NCBI GenBank assembly: GCA_029554345.1
Contig: JAKPJF010000076.1
Location: forward strand, 1-64,000
Source of the DNA: Spirochaetota bacterium
Lineage (GTDB): Bacteria; Spirochaetota; UBA4802; JAFGJZ01
DNA: 64,000 nt
Direction of reading: 5' to 3'
Positions 1 through 7,590 of the stretch are shown here, piece by piece. The notes below the pieces were generated by a model. It worked only from the letters and a program-made list of their open reading frames with translations. It was not told where the DNA came from and did no database searches. Position 1 is the stretch's first letter, and the number at the start of each line of letters is the position of its first letter. The position numbers and the translations under genes are program-made.

Positions 1-58
1 CGCATTATCAGAGAGAATATGTTTTCCGGAAAATCATTGCGTGATCTTATTTGCCCGG

Positions 59-2209
59 TTAAGCATCGACCCTTATCAGACAAGGAATTGAATTGTGAAA
101 TTCAAGGATGTATATGGAGCTAAAACAATGGGACAGCAGTGCAATCCAATATTTTGTTTTATCAAAATATACAGCATTTCTAATACTAGCACCTCCATCC
201 GGAAATGTCCAATTTTCTCCATAATTGACTGATCTGCATACATTCTCATTTCTTGTTGCAGTCATATACTTCCCGTCATTGCCCTGGTCACTAAGTGACG
301 GATCAGTTTTTGACACATAACAGCTGTTCCAGTTTTTTGAACCGGCTTCAGATTGCATCCATGTAACACCATAATCATCCGAAACCCATATATAGCCAGT
401 CGGACTCCCTTCAATTGCTGCAACATATTGTCCGCTTGAAGAGCATGATACAGCTTTCCAGTTTTTAGTTTCAGTATTGGAATACATATAAGCAGAATCA
501 AAAACCGACAATAAAGCAGAAGGAAGGCTCAAACCTCTAACCCTGAAAATTGTACTGTAAACAGTTTCACTGGGTTCCATATTCGGCGATTTTGCATAAA
601 CGGCATATCTATATGCTCCAGGATATTTCGTCATTTGAATCCAATCATTTGATGATGTTGTCTTCGGATCATTGGGAATTGATAATGCATTGTACCAATT
701 ATCTAATGAATATGACTGATTATATTTTATTTCAGTATCGGAAGGATACGTATTTGCGATGTCAATTGTGGCATAGTTAACACCGCCAGAAGGATAGACG
801 AGTTTGCTCTCTGCAAATGATTGAACAGGATATGGCTGGCATGTACTCAATTGAAATTCAGGCATCGGCGTTCTTATCTTGATTTTGACTGATGCAACAG
901 ATGACTGTTTATAACCCCGGGTAACGGCGACGGCTTTTATACTCGTGTTGACCTCGGCGTTTATAGCCGTTCCGGCATATTCATCCGATTCAGGTGTCGG
1001 TGTATCCGCTTCAGCAGAACCGATCGCAGTAGTATAAAATATCTTAGTGTCAGGACCACTTGCCGAAATAGTAACAGTCTGGGCATTATCATAGATATCA
1101 GCTACTTCGCTAAACACAGGGTTTGGTGTTGTTCCCTTCTCAACCGTAGTAAATGTATTGCTTTTCGCATCAATGTATTCATTGCCAGCTAAGTCTTTTA
1201 TTCCGCTCCGGCCGCTCACTTTATAATTAGAATAGTATTCAAGCCCGTCAGGAACAAAGGTAACAATATTTCCTTCAACAGAGCATTTGCCCGAAGGATT
1301 TGGCTTTAATAAAGAGAAAAATGATCCATTGTCTTCAAGTTTCACAGAACTATCAGAAACAGATGAAGGCATTATTTCTTCGTCAAACACAAGCCTCAAA
1401 GGCGAGCGCAATCCGACACCAGTTGTGCCGCTTGTATCGATGCTGTTAAGCTGCGGCGGCGTATTATCAACTGTCACGGGAGCAAGCGCGGCGAATGGAT
1501 CGTTTATTCCGTCAGAAAATACAACCCATACTTTATTACGAAACTCAGGCGTTGAAAGTTTTACTTTTGCCTCAGTGGACGAAGCAGGTCCGGCAATATC
1601 TACAATTATATCCTTAAAGTTTCCGTTTTCATCCTTTCTGTATAAAAAGTAATCAGATGCCGGACGCAACCCGGCAGAGCTTTCATCCACGCCATTATCG
1701 CAGTACAACTGATAAATTCCTTCACAGTCGGCTTTGAATGATATCCTGGTATTTTTTTCTTTCTGAATATATGCAGAACCTTCATATCTTACCGTAACGG
1801 TCGGTCCGCGCCTTCCCTTTCCTATTTCATAATTTGTGGCAGCGCTCGCGTCTTTATGGTCGACAACTGAAACAGCAACAGTCACGGGAAGTCCCGGGCG
1901 CACAAAAGAACCTGTAACAAAAGGAATAGTACACGAATCATCGGTATTAACAGGGTTTCCGAATGTTCCGTAGTCTGAATTAAACTGAAACTTTAGTTTT
2001 TTATTTTCGGGATCATGAGCCTTGACAGTTATAGTAAATTTCATTCCGGCTTTAAGCGAATCAGTCGAAGAACCGTTCAATGACACGGCTTTAACATCAA
2101 TAATCGACGGAGGCTCGTTCGGTTCAAAATTCTGCGCGTCGCCGATAGTTCCGCCGCCGCACGAATTTAAAAATATTATAAATGCCGCTAAAGCAAAAAG
2201 TTTTTTCAT
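59..2209 (-). CDS. lipoprotein with Ig-like, chitobiase-C-like and BNR-like regions
   Basis: Secreted lipoprotein of about 716 residues. The N-terminus is a short basic signal peptide ending in the lipobox LNSC followed by GGG. The middle part has a Big_5/SbsA-type Ig-like stretch (roughly residues 255-360, with PLRLVFDEEIMPSS and DLAGNEY), then a chitobiase C-terminal-like segment (IFYTT...TPTPESDEYAG), then two BNR-like units (WVSDDYGVTW, RSVNYGENW). The ATG at 2209 is chosen over 2224 because GAGGAGG lies just before it. The next gene downstream on the strand of transcription is unknown, since the window starts here. The final ~25 residues do not continue the BNR pattern and look like read-through, so the 3' end may be truncated. 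The first ~240 residues are paralogous to the neighbour upstream. Substrate or partner is unknown; a surface-exposed adhesive or binding role is only inferred. Confidence 0.75.
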   Translation of the reverse strand: MKKLFALAAFIIFLNSCGGGTIGDAQNFEPNEPPSIIDVKAVSLNGSSTDSLKAGMKFTITVKAHDPENKKLKFQFNSDYGTFGNPVNTDDSCTIPFVTGSFVRPGLPVTVAVSVVDHKDASAATNYEIGKGRRGPTVTVRYEGSAYIQKEKNTRISFKADCEGIYQLYCDNGVDESSAGLRPASDYFLYRKDENGNFKDIIVDIAGPASSTEAKVKLSTPEFRNKVWVVFSDGINDPFAALAPVTVDNTPPQLNSIDTSGTTGVGLRSPLRLVFDEEIMPSSVSDSSVKLEDNGSFFSLLKPNPSGKCSVEGNIVTFVPDGLEYYSNYKVSGRSGIKDLAGNEYIDAKSNTFTTVEKGTTPNPVFSEVADIYDNAQTVTISASGPDTKIFYTTAIGSAEADTPTPESDEYAGTAINAEVNTSIKAVAVTRGYKQSSVASVKIKIRTPMPEFQLSTCQPYPVQSFAESKLVYPSGGVNYATIDIANTYPSDTEIKYNQSYSLDNWYNALSIPNDPKTTSSNDWIQMTKYPGAYRYAVYAKSPNMEPSETVYSTIFRVRGLSLPSALLSVFDSAYMYSNTETKNWKAVSCSSSGQYVAAIEGSPTGYIWVSDDYGVTWMQSEAGSKNWNSCYVSKTDPSLSDQGNDGKYMTATRNENVCRSVNYGENWTFPDGGASIRNAVYFDKTKYWIALLSHCFSSIYILEFHNSIPCLIRVDA

Positions 2210-2224
2210 AAATCCTCCTCTCAT

Positions 2225-2998
2225 TCAGGGAACTGCCGTAACAACGCTTTTCACGGAAATGTCGTCGTTTATATAATCACAGAAAATAATCCATATATTA
2301 TTAGGAGCGCTGTTGAGTTTGAGTTTTACGTTTGAATCAACTGCGGAACTGAGTCCGGAAATCGTCACAGTTACATAGTCGAATATTCCGCCGGTTTCAT
2401 CATAAGGAAATATTCTCTCAGAATCATTCATTTTTAACGTGCCGGAAAGAGCGGCATTGTCGCATATTACCTGATAGTATCCTTTACAATCTGCTTTAAC
2501 CCTGATCGATGCGGTTCCGTTATTATTGCAATTTATTGCCGAATCGCCCGGATGAATTTCAAGAACCGCTTTTTTCTTTCCCTTTCCGACTGAATGAACA
2601 CCTTTGTATTCACCGCCGATTGGATCTGTTATCGCAAGATTGATATCAACAGGTGTTTCGATTTTTACTTTATCATTCGTTACAAAAGTAATTTTGCATA
2701 GGTTTCCTGAAACTTCTTTACCGCCGAAGGTGCCGAAATCAGATGTGAATTCAAAATCGAGTCCTTCATCTTCAGGGTCAATTCCTTCTACCGTGATATT
2801 AAAGACAACATCTTTTACGAGCGAATTGACATCAATTCCTGCTGATTCTGGTGCTAGAACTGCAGAAAAACTTGCGAGTTGAGGATTTTCATTCGGTACA
2901 AAATCCTGAGCATTGCCGATTGCGCTTCCGCCGCAGGAGGTCAGCAGAATCAATAATAAAAAAGCCCAAGCCGCAGATAGAAATATACGCGTACGTAT
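2225..2998 (-). CDS. short paralogous lipoprotein with possible ATA start
   Basis: Lipoprotein of about 257 residues, similar over its whole length to the N-terminal third of the next gene (CGGSAIGNAQDFVPNENP against CGGGTIGDAQNFEPNEPP). The conservative start is a TTG at 2953, but that leaves only five residues before the lipobox cysteine. Reading the same frame upstream gives RTRIFLSAAWAFLLLILLTSC, a normal lipoprotein signal peptide, and a GGGGGA ribosome site sits four bases before an ATA codon at 2998. There is no ATG, GTG or TTG in between. I therefore place the start at ATA, either as a rare start or as a mutated ATG. It ends one base before the downstream ORF's alternative ATG, so the two probably form one operon. 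Confidence 0.7.
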   Translation of the reverse strand: MRTRIFLSAAWAFLLLILLTSCGGSAIGNAQDFVPNENPQLASFSAVLAPESAGIDVNSLVKDVVFNITVEGIDPEDEGLDFEFTSDFGTFGGKEVSGNLCKITFVTNDKVKIETPVDINLAITDPIGGEYKGVHSVGKGKKKAVLEIHPGDSAINCNNNGTASIRVKADCKGYYQVICDNAALSGTLKMNDSERIFPYDETGGIFDYVTVTISGLSSAVDSNVKLKLNSAPNNIWIIFCDYINDDISVKSVVTAVP

Positions 2999-3222
2999 AA
3001 AATCCCCCTTTCACATATTAATCAAAAACTATATAAATTATATAGTAATTATTAAACTCATTTTTTATCAAGCATTCTCTTATTTGTAGTGTCATAAAAG
3101 GCCGAAAATTTACATTTTTTCAGTGTTTTTTTAAGGTTTTTTGCGTTTTGCTGAAAAAACCTCACAAAACAACGTATATATTATTGACAGGCATGTTTTT
3201 TTCTAATAGTTTAAGGTGGATA

Positions 3223-3603
3223 ATGAGTACTGCAATGGAATTTACGAAAGAACAGCTTGAACAGATCGGTTCATACATCGAATCAAACTTCGACCGTTTC
3301 GGTGCGAAGAGCAATGTAGTCCAACTCCGCCCGTACGACATTCAGCTCATCGAACGCATGACGCGCATCGAAGAAGAACTCAGAAGCCAGCGCGAATTGA
3401 TGCAGTTGGGATTCAATCAGATGGACAAACGGTTCGAATCCATGCAGAAACAATCGGACACACGCTTTGAAATGATGCAGAAAAATATGGATACACGTTT
3501 CGATGACATGAATAAAAAATTCAACATGATAACGTGGATGATGAGTGCAGGCTTTACAATAATTGCAACAGTTATAACACTGATTTCAATCTTCGGTAAA
3601 TAA
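3223..3603 (+). CDS. small coiled-coil protein with C-terminal membrane anchor
   Basis: Protein of 126 residues. The ATG at 3223 is preceded by AAGGTGGA and is preferred to an upstream in-frame ATG at 3148. The N-terminal part is charged (FTKEQLEQIGSYIESNFDRF). Residues ~45-100 form a heptad-rich coiled coil with a repeated unit of the type MQKxxDTRFExM. The last ~25 residues (WMMSAGFTIIATVITLISIFG) are one membrane helix, so it is probably a tail-anchored cytoplasmic protein. Function is not recognised; proteins of this build are often multi-copy next to mobile or toxin-antitoxin genes, but that is only a loose association. It is monocistronic and convergent with the AbiE-like pair. Confidence 0.7.
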   Translation: MSTAMEFTKEQLEQIGSYIESNFDRFGAKSNVVQLRPYDIQLIERMTRIEEELRSQRELMQLGFNQMDKRFESMQKQSDTRFEMMQKNMDTRFDDMNKKFNMITWMMSAGFTIIATVITLISIFGK

Positions 3604-3645
3604 AATCGCGGGCAGTCGGAACGATGGTGAAACTCTGCATTTACT

Positions 3646-4197
3646 TCAATTTTGCATTTTACAGTAATTATCAATGATTTGCAGTATTCTGGATATTCGC
3701 ACCCCGGCGATTGTTGAAGAAACAACAAAAAAACCGTGCAAGGCATCAATGAATGTATCATCTATCATCAGAAGTGAAAGTTCATTCTTCAAAAATTGAT
3801 GAACTTCAGCTACGGATTCCGAATCGAAAGGCAATGATCTTGTAATACTTTGATTTATTCCGGACTTATACCACTTGTTCGTAAAACCGAGAGCTTCTTC
3901 TTCCGTAGACATGACATCGACTTTTACATTGTTATAAATTAGCCTGCATAAAGGCGCTTGTTCGTCACTCATTTCATCTTTAAAGCCTTTCGCTCTCAAC
4001 TTTGAAATAAATTCAGTATATTTTCCATATGTGCACATGTTTATAACGAAATCGACATCATCAGTCGGACGCATTCTCTCAGATGCCGGATTTTCACAAT
4101 ATAGAAATGTTACCGCACCTCCGACAAAAACAACCTCTTTCCTCAGATCACCTAATCCATCGCAGACAGTTTGAAGCATTTGAATATTGGATTTCAA
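3646..4197 (-). CDS. AbiEii-like nucleotidyltransferase, internally shortened
   Basis: Nucleotidyltransferase-superfamily protein of 183 residues. The core shows VGGAV (residues 25-29) and PTDDVDF (44-50) with the acidic metal-binding residues D46, D47 and D49. Family members that pair with a winged-helix partner are typically 250-300 residues and carry a middle PEYF-ATK-LEAF ... DLEDI region. Here the sequence passes directly from residues ~125 (NQSITRSLPFDSE) to the usual C-terminal helices (VHQFLKNELSLLMIDDTFIDAL), so the middle part appears deleted in frame. The start overlaps the upstream HTH gene by four bases (ATGA), which implies translational coupling. In a type IV-like AbiE system this would be the toxin; with the deletion it may be inactive. 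Confidence 0.65.
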   Translation of the reverse strand: MKSNIQMLQTVCDGLGDLRKEVVFVGGAVTFLYCENPASERMRPTDDVDFVINMCTYGKYTEFISKLRAKGFKDEMSDEQAPLCRLIYNNVKVDVMSTEEEALGFTNKWYKSGINQSITRSLPFDSESVAEVHQFLKNELSLLMIDDTFIDALHGFFVVSSTIAGVRISRILQIIDNYCKMQN

Positions 4198-4703
4198 CTC
4201 CGCCCGTCTCCGATCATTGAAATTAACATCTTTTCAGCGATTTCACGTTCGCGAATTCTTCCTGTCCTCTGAGCGTCAAGCAGAGCGCAATAATCATACA
4301 AGTTGCTGTTTTTGAGAGCGATAACGGGTATCGATTTATAAAACGGAATCAGCGAAGTCCCCCGGATTTCTCCGTCCGGATGGGGCCAGACAAAAACATC
4401 GTCGTTGCTGTATACAATGCGGTTTTCGAAAACAGGCGCCGCGAAGGATGTAGGAATTCCTCTTTCCATCTGTCCGAATGTAGGCGGAAAAACATATTTA
4501 AAACCATGAATGAGAAATTCCTTTGCCGCAGCGGTTATCGGAGTATAGTCGCCAAGAAGCAGTCTTGAATTTATCAACCGCTTTATCGCCGAATGAGTTT
4601 CGGAAAGACTGATTCCGGTACCACGGCTTATCAGCGGCATGGTTACCATTTCATCTGCGCTTTGCAGCAAATAAAGAAGAATTAAAATATCCTGTGCTTT
4701 CAT
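4194..4703 (-). CDS. winged-helix protein, putative AbiEi-like antitoxin/regulator
   Basis: Protein of 169 residues. Residues 1-65 form a winged helix-turn-helix (ISRGTGISLSETHSAIKRLINSRLLL) followed by a C-terminal region with no recognised motif. It is the first gene of a two-gene operon with the nucleotidyltransferase, with a four-base ATGA overlap. Antitoxin plus nucleotidyltransferase pairs of this shape are known from AbiE-type systems, where the first protein binds DNA and represses its own promoter. The 24-bp palindrome 44 bases upstream of the start is a natural operator candidate. The antitoxin assignment is by context and fold impression, not by sequence identity. Confidence 0.55.
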   Translation of the reverse strand: MKAQDILILLYLLQSADEMVTMPLISRGTGISLSETHSAIKRLINSRLLLGDYTPITAAAKEFLIHGFKYVFPPTFGQMERGIPTSFAAPVFENRIVYSNDDVFVWPHPDGEIRGTSLIPFYKSIPVIALKNSNLYDYCALLDAQRTGRIREREIAEKMLISMIGDGRS

Positions 4704-4746
4704 GATACAACATTATACAGACTGTTTAATAATTTCCATAACTTTT

Positions 4747-4770
4747 TTTCGCGTTTCGCGAAACGCGAAA
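4747..4770. promoter_or_regulatory. 24-bp perfect palindrome, operator candidate
   Basis: Perfect inverted repeat with no spacer, half-site TTTCGCGTTTCG. It lies upstream of the HTH-nucleotidyltransferase pair and downstream of nothing else on that strand, so autoregulation by the HTH protein is plausible. The rest of the 4771-5013 gap is AT-rich and holds no gene that I can see; it contains a short GTCGGAAC-type motif near 4852 that recurs near 3616 and 6390. Confidence 0.5.
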
Positions 4771-5013
4771 TTATCGCAACACAATTATCTTTATGTTTAT
4801 TTTATTTTTTATTTATCAATATGCCCGTTAAACTGCATTACTTGAAGCCGAGGTCGGAACCATCCCGATAAAAGAGACGCTTCAACAAGCGACTGCTCAA
4901 CCTTTTGCCTTAATTTAATTTCTACTACACGGCAAAATACTTGAATTTATATTATTATAAGAAATAATTTAGCTCTTATTATTATTACAAAAAACAGGTA
5001 AAGCAGAAACTGA

Positions 5014-6141
5014 ATGATAACAATAAAAGGCTCATACAACACCGCTAATGTAATGATTGATGAAATTGATGAAACTGCAAGAGAACAGATTCAGAATTTT
5101 CTGAATCATCCGGCTTTTGCCAATACCTATATCGCGGTAATGCCTGATGTTCACGCCGGAAAAGGCGCGGTCATCGGTTTCACAATGAAAACAAACGGCT
5201 TCATTATTCCTAATGTTATAGGTGTAGATATCGGCTGCGGAATGTTATCTGCAAAATTCAGCCTTGATTCAATCGATCCCGCAAAGCTTGACTCATTTAT
5301 CAGAACGGAAATTCCTTCCGGTTTCGCTATAAACAAAAATCATAACTGCGTTTCGAAAAGTCAGAAACATGAAATCAGAGACGTATGCCTAAGAATTAAA
5401 ACCGACACCGACAAGGCATTAAACGCCGTTGGTTCCCTCGGCGGAGGAAATCATTTCATCGAAGCCGGATATGATTCTAACAGATATTTATGGATAACTA
5501 TCCATTCAGGAAGCCGAAATTTCGGTCTGAAAATAGCCGTACATTACCAAAAGAAAGCGAAAGAAATCCTCAGTAAAAATTCAGCCGATATTCAATACAA
5601 AGATCTCGAATTTATGCCGGAAGACAGCCCTGAATGCCGGGATTATCTGCGTGATCTTTTTACCGCACAGAGATTTGCCGCTTCAAACAGAGAAGAAATG
5701 ATGCGCCGGATCATTTCATTTATCGGAAAAGATCCCGAGGAAACGATTGAATCCGTTCACAACTTCATCGGAACGGATAACATAATCAGAAAAGGAGCGA
5801 CTCCCGCTCACAAGGGACAAAAGGTAATTATACCTTTCAACATGAGAGACGGAATCGCAATATGCGAAGGAAAGGGTTCGGAAAAATATAACTGCTCGGC
5901 TCCTCATGGTGCTGGAAGAATATTGAGCCGCGTGCAGGCAAAGAAACAATTATCCGCGGATGATTTCCGCCGGCAGATGACAAATGCCGGAATATACACA
6001 TCGACTGCATCAAAGGAGACTTTAGATGAAGCCCCCGGCGCATACAAAGACATGAACTTGATTCTTGATAATATAAAAGAAACCGTAGAAGTAATTGAAA
6101 TGATCAAACCCGTGTATAACTTCAAAGCGGGGAAGGAATAG
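5014..6141 (+). CDS. rtcB: RNA ligase RtcB
   Basis: RtcB-type RNA-splicing ligase of 375 residues, which joins 2',3'-cyclic phosphate or 3'-phosphate ends to 5'-OH ends using GTP and Mn. Visible family motifs are DVHAGKG (45-51), GVDIGCG with the metal-binding cysteine (70-76), GGGNHF (143-148), HSGSR (164-168) and SAPHGAGR near residue 300, which contains the histidine that becomes guanylylated. The length fits the shorter RtcB2-type group. It stands alone on the plus strand between two minus-strand toxin-antitoxin-like modules. No archease or RtcR regulator is adjacent, so a role in repair of RNase-toxin-cleaved tRNA or mRNA is an inference from position only. Confidence 0.95.
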   Translation: MITIKGSYNTANVMIDEIDETAREQIQNFLNHPAFANTYIAVMPDVHAGKGAVIGFTMKTNGFIIPNVIGVDIGCGMLSAKFSLDSIDPAKLDSFIRTEIPSGFAINKNHNCVSKSQKHEIRDVCLRIKTDTDKALNAVGSLGGGNHFIEAGYDSNRYLWITIHSGSRNFGLKIAVHYQKKAKEILSKNSADIQYKDLEFMPEDSPECRDYLRDLFTAQRFAASNREEMMRRIISFIGKDPEETIESVHNFIGTDNIIRKGATPAHKGQKVIIPFNMRDGIAICEGKGSEKYNCSAPHGAGRILSRVQAKKQLSADDFRRQMTNAGIYTSTASKETLDEAPGAYKDMNLILDNIKETVEVIEMIKPVYNFKAGKE

Positions 6142-6148
6142 GGATTTT

Positions 6149-6229
6149 TCAGAATTGAATGAAAGTTAATGTGCCCTCACCCAGCATGAATTTATCTTTG
6201 ATATCAATCAAATGTTGCTTTTTCTCCAT
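6149..6229 (-). pseudogene. truncated small-ORF copy (26 codons)
   Basis: Short reading frame MEKKQHLIDIKDKFMLGEGTLTFIQF. Its first 19 residues match the 42-residue ORF at 7025-7153 closely (E/V-T/K-KQ-hydrophobic-IDIKDKFMLGEG), then the two diverge abruptly. It lies downstream of hepT and contains one copy of the 35-bp direct repeat. I read it as a degenerate duplicate of the longer ORF rather than a working gene. Confidence 0.45.
6174..6208. repeat. 35-bp direct repeat, copy A
   Basis: Identical over 35 bases to 7092-7126. The two copies bracket the hepT-mntA module. Homology continues weakly upstream in the coding sense, and each copy is followed on the plus strand by a hairpin-forming block with a shared GAGGTAAC...TCCC...AAGAC...GTCTT...CTCG pattern (near 6350-6395 and 7204-7250). 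Confidence 0.9.
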
Positions 6230-6409
6230 TGTCTTTTTTGTGCATTTTCCATCCTGGCCGCACAAAACTGGTGCACATCCTGTGCACTATGCCTGTCAGC
6301 TTCGAATACTGCTTTAATTATTTTTTACACATCAAAGTCAGAGGTAACTTTTGCGCTATCCCACTGAAGACTTCGTCTTCCTCGCAGATAGTCGGAACGA
6401 TCCCGATTA

Positions 6410-6745
6410 TTATATTTTTCTTAAATTTTGAAGCAATTCAGGAAGGTCTAATACAACAGTTTTCCACAAAACGCTATCATCTACAACATCATAACCATGA
6501 ATGAGACGATCGCGCATAGCTGAAATGATCTTCCATGGAATCATAGGATATTTACTTCTAATCTCATCTGGAATTCTTTTTGCGGCTTCGCCCATAACCT
6601 CAAAGCATCTTATAACAGCATATCTGGTTTTTAAATCTTTAGAAAAAGAATCGAAACTGGTATCTTTCGTAAATTCTATTATTAACTCGGCAGACCTTAT
6701 AATATCTTCAACATAGTCGGTGTAGACTTTTTCAGACATAGACAA
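6410..6745 (-). CDS. hepT: HEPN toxin HepT
   Basis: HEPN-domain (DUF86) protein of 111 residues, the RNase toxin of the HepT/MntA type VII toxin-antitoxin system. The catalytic RX4H motif is seen as R78-DRLI-H83 and is followed by Y85, giving the RX4HXY pattern in which MntA AMPylates the tyrosine to neutralise the toxin. The gene overlaps the 3' end of mntA by 14 bases, the usual antitoxin-first arrangement, so translation is coupled. The motif is intact, so the module looks functional. Confidence 0.92.
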   Translation of the reverse strand: MSMSEKVYTDYVEDIIRSAELIIEFTKDTSFDSFSKDLKTRYAVIRCFEVMGEAAKRIPDEIRSKYPMIPWKIISAMRDRLIHGYDVVDDSVLWKTVVLDLPELLQNLRKI

Positions 6746-7028
6746 CCTCTGAAAGAATCCTTTCGCCGATTGTGCGCTTCAAATCACGCTTGATGACAAG
6801 ATCAACTTTTTTATCAAACTTTGCGGAAAGCGACTGCTCAAGCTCGATAAGTGAAAACAGCGTCATACAGCTTTCATCAGTAAGATCAATGAGAATATCG
6901 ATATCGCTGTTTTCGTCGGCTTCACCGCGCAGATATGAACCAAAAAGACCGATGCTTTGAACGCCTAGAGCACTTAGCCTTTCTTTTTCTAAATGAAGAA
7001 CATTCATAATTTCACGTGAGGTAATCAT
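6732..7028 (-). CDS. mntA: MNT nucleotidyltransferase antitoxin MntA
   Basis: Minimal nucleotidyltransferase of 98 residues. The GSX10DXD motif is present as G30-S31 and D42-x-D44 (GSYLRGEADENSDIDIL), with the third acidic position at D76 in KVDLVIK-like context. In known HepT/MntA pairs this enzyme transfers AMP to the tyrosine of HepT. The start ATG overlaps the stop of a 42-codon ORF (ATGA), so it appears to be the second gene of a three-gene operon. Alternative assignment: a generic Polbeta-type nucleotidyltransferase of unknown target. Confidence 0.9.
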   Translation of the reverse strand: MITSREIMNVLHLEKERLSALGVQSIGLFGSYLRGEADENSDIDILIDLTDESCMTLFSLIELEQSLSAKFDKKVDLVIKRDLKRTIGERILSEVVYV

Positions 7029-7153
7029 AGGTAAATATTATCTTCAAAAATAGATTTGTCAAGCCATTCATGCAGGTAATGAATTCTTGCTCCCTCACCC
7101 AGCATGAATTTATCTTTGATATCAATAATATATTGCTTAGTCTCAACGTCCAT
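7025..7153 (-). CDS. 42-residue ORF coupled to mntA
   Basis: Small ORF starting MDVETKQYIIDIKDKF and ending NIYL. Its TGA overlaps the mntA ATG. The composition is protein-like (KFMLGEGARIHYLHEWLDKS) and a related copy exists at 6149-6229. It is not recognised. It may be the C-terminal remnant of a larger gene, since frames further upstream also look weakly protein-like, or a genuine small third component. No convincing ribosome site precedes it. Confidence 0.4.
   Translation of the reverse strand: MDVETKQYIIDIKDKFMLGEGARIHYLHEWLDKSIFEDNIYL
7092..7126. repeat. 35-bp direct repeat, copy B
   Basis: Identical to 6174-6208 and inside the 42-residue ORF. The distance between copies is 918 bases. 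See copy A. Confidence 0.9.
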
Positions 7154-7213
7154 CCATGTCCGTTTCGATATTTGACATCAATATTTCTTTCCCACACATC
7201 TCTGAGGTAACGC

Positions 7214-7277
7214 TTGCGGTTTCCCGCAAAAGACTGAGTCTTTCTCTCGGGCAATGTTTCCGCCTCCATGCGGAAAC
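7214..7277. repeat. three consecutive hairpins
   Basis: Three adjoining inverted repeats: TTGCGG/CCGCAA with loop TTTC (7214-7229), AAAGACT/AGTCTTT with a one-base centre (7229-7243), and GTTTCCGC/GCGGAAAC with loop CTCCAT (7256-7277). A diverged relative is found at about 6350-6395 with hairpin GAAGAC/GTCTTC. They look like a REP-like intergenic repeat rather than a gene. Confidence 0.6.
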
Positions 7278-7379
7278 TAAATGGCGAAGCCGATGAAGAA
7301 AGACCTTTCCCGGGAGAGGGCTATCTCTCATTATATTATTGATTCATCAAAAGATGAATTATAGAAAAAGCACCTAAAC

Positions 7380-7581
7380 ATCAGCCGAAGGCTGATACCA
7401 AATAAGCTGAGCTTTCGCAATCCGCTGAAAGCGGTGCGAAAATCGAAGCGAAAAAAGCCGCGCGGCGATTGAGCGACGTATTTTTCTTTCGCCGGTTTCT
7501 TTTGTTACGCAGACAAAAGAAATCGGCAAAACCGGGTAAAGGGTGTGAAACACCCTTTGAAGTCTGCCCGCATCGCGGGCA
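7380..7581. repeat. dense hairpin array next to the rplT terminator
   Basis: Intergenic block with at least five stems: ATCAGCC/GGCTGAT (7380-7396), TTTCGCA/TGCGAAA enclosing CCGC/GCGG (about 7414-7442), a long imperfect stem GCCGGTTTCTTTTGT/ACAAAAGAAATCGGC (about 7490-7527), AAGGGTGT/ACACCCTT (about 7541-7559) and GCCCGC/GCGGGC (7566-7580). No coding frame in it looks convincing on either strand. It could be a dispersed non-coding repeat or the remains of one. Confidence 0.5.
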
Positions 7582-7590
7582 TCTTTAAAA

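Noticed and set aside
3134-3162. Hairpin AGGTTTTTT/AAAAAACCT upstream of the coiled-coil gene as terminator or attenuator
   Set aside because: No T-tract follows in either direction and the stem is almost all A/T; function cannot be supported.
3184-3209. TTGACA ... TAATAG as promoter of the coiled-coil gene
   Set aside because: Spacer is only 14 bases and transcription would begin inside the ribosome site.
7012-7331. Two minus-strand frames of 62 and 85 codons overlapping the hairpin region
   Set aside because: They run through the palindromes with biased Arg/Leu/Ser composition typical of repeat DNA; only the 42-codon frame coupled to mntA is kept.
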